The notes under the pieces are model-generated. The model was not told the origin of the DNA, ran no database searches, and saw only the letters and a program-made list of their open reading frames with translations. Shown here one piece after another: positions 61,098-64,000 of a stretch of 64,000 bases of DNA; position 1 is the stretch's first letter, and every line of letters starts with the position of its first letter. The stretch comes from Chloroflexota bacterium (lineage in GTDB: Bacteria > Chloroflexota > Anaerolineae > Aggregatilineales > J027): NCBI GenBank assembly GCA_013112715.1, contig JABFGB010000015.1, forward strand, positions 1 through 64,000, written 5' to 3'. Both the position numbers and the translations under genes were made by a program.

Positions 61098-62210
61098 ATG
61101 ACACACTTGAAACACTGCAGTAGCTTGGTTCTCTTGGTAACGTTAACCGTGTTCCTGTTTAAGCCATCTATCCCCTTGCAAGCACAGGATGGCACAAACC
61201 CACCCCCACAACCGGGCGTCGTACCGGATTTGACGGGTTTAAATCCGGCCCAAGCAGCGGCCCAATTAAATCGCAATAGCCTTGTGCTGGGGAATGTTTT
61301 CACCGTAAATTGGACAGCCACTTCACCCATTCCTCCCAATCTTATTGGCCCCGGCGGTCAATCGGTGACGCCCGGTCAAGTGCTTTCACTCGGTACGCCT
61401 GTAGATATAGCCATCTCGCGTGTGCCCAATGCAGCTTTAATCTACGACGACAATGACATTACATTGGTGAATTATGCGGGTGTACCTTTAGACATCAGCA
61501 ATGTGAGTTTTTCCAATCTTGATGGAGCCTCTATTGCTTCGTTTGCGGGAAATCGATGGGGACCGAGTTTGCGCGAGAACCGCTGTATGCAATTGTGGTC
61601 GGTGGGGCGGAACGGACCAAAAGCTGTAGATGGGTGCCAATTTATTCAAGGATGGTTGACCACAACCAACCCAACTGAACATTTTTGGACGGGCAGCAAT
61701 GGCGCAACCCAATTTCAAGTGGTACAAAACAACCTACTGATGGGTGTATGCGTGATCGCAGCCCAAAGATGTGACTTTTATTTGGAGGTAGCCGGAACAC
61801 CAAGCGATGAGGTCAATTATATCTATCTGGCCTATACGACTGACCGCTTGATTATCATGAACAATTCATCTGACCAGTGGATGCCGCTGGCTGGTACGAT
61901 TCTGTTTAATAATGTGGTGGCGCAGCCCGGGGTTCCCGTTGCGATTGGTGACCCAGCTTTCTATGGCAATCCGGTGGTGTATGGACGCATTGATCGCCTT
62001 GCCCCCGGTCAGTGTCTCTATCTCACTAATGGTGCCCCGGGTGACCCAAGCCCTCCTCAGCTGTGCGATGTCTTGACACGTCTCGACCTTGCACCCAACA
62101 CCATTTTCTGGGTAGCAGCGTTTGAGATTGACGGTGTGACCCGTGACCGCAATGGAATCTGTCCCGCAGCAACACCGGGACGCTTGACCATCTGTGCCAT
62201 GCCAAGATAG
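61098..62210 (+). CDS. Secreted PASTA-like protein with two four-Cys modules
   Basis: The 370-residue exported protein has a signal peptide (about 1-30), a PASTA-like domain (about 40-110: VPDLTGLNPAQAAAQLNRN, SVTPGQVLSLGTPVDI) and two further modules (about 115-235 and about 240-370). Each has a strand NDITLVNY or DRLIIMNN, then GQC or NRC, further Cys, FW, a hydrophobic strand and a C-x(5-9)-C end. The Ser/Thr kinases at 49.5-53.8 kb carry the same module. ATG 61098 has AGAGGA 6 bases upstream. It follows the anti-sigma gene by 13 bases. Confidence 0.78.
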   Translation: MTHLKHCSSLVLLVTLTVFLFKPSIPLQAQDGTNPPPQPGVVPDLTGLNPAQAAAQLNRNSLVLGNVFTVNWTATSPIPPNLIGPGGQSVTPGQVLSLGTPVDIAISRVPNAALIYDDNDITLVNYAGVPLDISNVSFSNLDGASIASFAGNRWGPSLRENRCMQLWSVGRNGPKAVDGCQFIQGWLTTTNPTEHFWTGSNGATQFQVVQNNLLMGVCVIAAQRCDFYLEVAGTPSDEVNYIYLAYTTDRLIIMNNSSDQWMPLAGTILFNNVVAQPGVPVAIGDPAFYGNPVVYGRIDRLAPGQCLYLTNGAPGDPSPPQLCDVLTRLDLAPNTIFWVAAFEIDGVTRDRNGICPAATPGRLTICAMPR

Positions 62211-62985
62211 AAAAAATGCTATACTACGCCGGTGCCTTGAACAGATCTATCATCGCCACAAGCGTCTTGTTCAACGTGAATGAAGTTCGCTAAAAATTCA
62301 GGGTTGGCCGGTACGGTGCGAGAGGACAGTTGCCGTTTCAGCCACAGCAAAACTGCTGATACCAGTATCAAGCGTGTACGCCCCTTCACGCTGCGTGGGT
62401 GGGGTTATTAGTGTGCTATACTGGTTGGATGTCCAAGTTACCACGCCCAAAGAGGCTTGTCCGGTATTGGTGGAAATGGCATGAATTAGGGATACCAGCC
62501 GCGTAAGTCTCGCCATGTCGGAGGGACGCAACCGGTTGCGTCCGTACCCAAGACCCTTGATCTATGCGATTTTCTACCAATCACCGTCAAGCGAATACCG
62601 GACAAACCCAAAGCAGCGTGGCAGCATTTTGGGTGGGCACTGGCACGGCAAAACGTTATCCGTCGGAAGAAGAAAAACGCCCATCGCCCCAATAATGACT
62701 GAGGGGTTGGGCATATGGGAAATTGACCAAGCGGGTGGTCGCTACTTGGAAGGGTTTCTTCGGGTAGGTACCAGTTGTTCGCCCAAGACAAGTGGTGGTA
62801 AGACAGATTACCCACATCCACCATCTGCTGAAAATCAATGTTGCGTGCTTGCGCCAAGATGACGGTGTAGAGGTGGCAGTTCAAATCGGGAATGCGTGGA
62901 CTACTGCCAGCCGCATATTCACTACCGCCGCTTTTCCTCCCTTTGCTATCAACAAGGCCGATACCCCCAGATGGACGCTCTCTGG
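62211..62985. other. 775-base region without a supported gene
   Basis: The longest open frame here is 167 codons on the minus strand (62486-62989), but it has no family motif, a Cys/Pro/Phe-rich composition (WAFFFFRRI) and no ribosome site. Several other frames are equally open. It may be a decayed gene; I see no repeat or RNA structure that explains it. The base composition differs from the adjacent coding regions. Confidence 0.5.
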
Positions 62986-64000
62986 TCACCTAGTCCCCAC
63001 TTTTGCGTGGTCTCCATCATCCACGATAACGCCTTGTAAATTGAGTTCCTCTGAAAAATGGCATTTCACGATACCTTTGTCAGGTCCTTTAGACCGAGAC
63101 TCCGGTTCTTCTGTGGAACATCTATCCTGAGCATAGCCGCATCGTGGATGGAAGTAGCAACCCTTTGGTGGATTGGAGGGGTCAGCGACTTCACCGGTTA
63201 AGCGAATGCGACTACGTTTACCTCTATCCAAAGGATCGGTGATCGGTACAGCCGAAAGTAACGCTTCGGTATAGGGATGTTTTGGCTGGCGGAATAAATC
63301 GTCGCCGGTTGCCGTTTCGACCAGTTTTCCAACATACATCACCGCTATACGGTCACAAATATGACGGATAACGCTTAAGTCGTGCGAGATAAAAAGATAG
63401 GTGAGTTGAAATTCATCCTGTAACTCTTTGAGCAGGTTGAGTATCTGCGCACGCACCGAGACATCCAGCGCTGAAACGGCCTCATCAGCAACAATCAGAC
63501 GCGGTTCAGTAATCAGGGAACGTGCAATGCCAATGCGCTGCCGTTCGCCACCGCTAAAGGCATGAGGATAGCGTGACATATATTCTTGACGTAAGCCTAC
63601 ACGCCGTAAGATCACAGCCACACGTTCCTGCATTTCGCTGCGGGGGGTACCACTAATTTTGAGCGCTTCGCTAATATTTTCAAAGACGGTCATGCGCGGG
63701 TTAAGTGATGAATAGGGGTCTTGGAAGATCATACGAATCTCATGCCGTAGACCTCGCAATTGATTAGCGGGCAGGTGTGCAAGATCAACAACATGACCCG
63801 ATTTCTGCTGATAGAGCATATGTCCTTGTGTAATGTTATACGCACGGACAATACAGCGTCCAATAGTTGATTTACCACAGCCACTTTCACCCACCAACCC
63901 AAAGGTTTCGCCGTTACGAATTTCCAGCGAGACCCCATCGACTGCTTTTACGTGCCCTGTTGTCTGCCCAAATATACCTTTACGAATAGGAAAGTGCATC
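62986..64000 (-). CDS. Oligopeptide/dipeptide ABC transporter ATP-binding protein, 5'-truncated by window end
   Basis: About 338 residues are visible. The ATPase has Walker [10 protein letters not shown], signature [15 protein letters not shown], Walker [14 protein letters not shown] and the H-loop FISHDLSVI. The C-terminal oligo_HPY zinc/cluster part has [25 protein letters not shown] and GCYFHPRC. This is the OppF/DppF type. The window ends at an internal Met; the first residues, often a short strand before VHFPIRKG, are missing. Transporter permease and binding-protein genes should be in the adjoining sequence. Confidence 0.93.
   Translation of the reverse strand, partial: MHFPIRKGIFGQTTGHVKAVDGVSLEIRNGETFGLVGESGCGKSTIGRCIVRAYNITQGHMLYQQKSGHVVDLAHLPANQLRGLRHEIRMIFQDPYSSLNPRMTVFENISEALKISGTPRSEMQERVAVILRRVGLRQEYMSRYPHAFSGGERQRIGIARSLITEPRLIVADEAVSALDVSVRAQILNLLKELQDEFQLTYLFISHDLSVIRHICDRIAVMYVGKLVETATGDDLFRQPKHPYTEALLSAVPITDPLDRGKRSRIRLTGEVADPSNPPKGCYFHPRCGYAQDRCSTEEPESRSKGPDKGIVKCHFSEELNLQGVIVDDGDHAKVGTR

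Noticed and set aside
62486..62989. 167-codon frame on the minus strand next to the peptide ABC ATPase
   Set aside because: No family match, odd composition and no ribosome site.
1..64000. CRISPR arrays, insertion sequences or prophage
   Set aside because: No regularly spaced direct repeats, no transposase or integrase and no phage structural genes were seen.

Overview
The window reads as a bacterial chromosome segment from a Chloroflexota member, most likely class Anaerolineae. The phylum call is inference from style, not from a marker gene. Pointers are very long secreted proteins and kinases with Thr/Pro-rich linkers, a WD40 plus SH3 lipoprotein, Ser/Thr kinases with external C-terminal domains, several lipoproteins, and short GC-rich palindromes scattered between genes. 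There are no phage genes, no insertion sequences and no CRISPR array.

Layout. 0-4.4 kb: a sugar-catabolic operon (end of a GH4 glycosidase, PfkB kinase, LacD-type aldolase, GatZ-type protein, amidohydrolase). 4.5-7.9 kb: OsmC, then an SCO1 / 5'-nucleotidase / thioredoxin-like lipoprotein operon. 8.1-13.6 kb: an FtsX/MacB-type permease, a glycogen-debranching enzyme, a Uma2 protein and a small membrane protein. 13.8-19.1 kb, minus strand: WD40 lipoprotein, PfkB kinase, GH13 amylase and a LiaF-like membrane protein. With the debranching enzyme this makes an alpha-glucan region. 19.2-24.8 kb: a CDP-alcohol phosphatidyltransferase and a GNAT protein, then a cobalamin uptake operon (btuF-btuC-DUF2442-btuD) under a clear cobalamin riboswitch with its own terminator. 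24.9-29.8 kb: small accessory genes, including a frameshifted hicA with hicB and a tandem pair of paralogous membrane proteins, one of them frameshifted.

29.9-32.7 kb: a Crp/Fnr regulator divergent from nrfH-nrfA (nitrite to ammonium), with a perfect FNR-type site between them. 32.8-47.8 kb: mixed single genes and pairs, including a degenerate receiver plus TPR protein, SRPBCC, quinone-oxidoreductase-like MDR, a Rieske protein divergent from a MarR regulator with two palindromic operators, DedA, a Met-rich secreted protein, a heparinase-like protein, a PP2C-like phosphatase, an NHL-propeller protein, and an enolase-superfamily enzyme with a GNAT partner.

48.2-49.35 kb is a scar. A tandem-rhodanese pseudogene and a selB C-terminal pseudogene, both missing their 5' ends, meet head to head. 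Directly downstream is an intact-looking selenocysteine tRNA with a near-consensus promoter.

49.5-62.2 kb is a surface-signalling region. It holds two receptor Ser/Thr kinases with an 813-residue protein of unknown function, then a secreted DUF5666-like protein, a membrane spermidine-synthase-like protein, a second membrane protein, an ECF sigma factor, an anti-sigma-like protein and a secreted PASTA-like protein. Two sequence modules recur here: a four-cysteine extracellular module in both kinases and the PASTA protein, and a C-terminal WRARCEG block in the secreted protein and the anti-sigma-like protein. This is the best candidate in the window for an undescribed system. The window ends inside an oligopeptide ABC-transporter ATPase gene.
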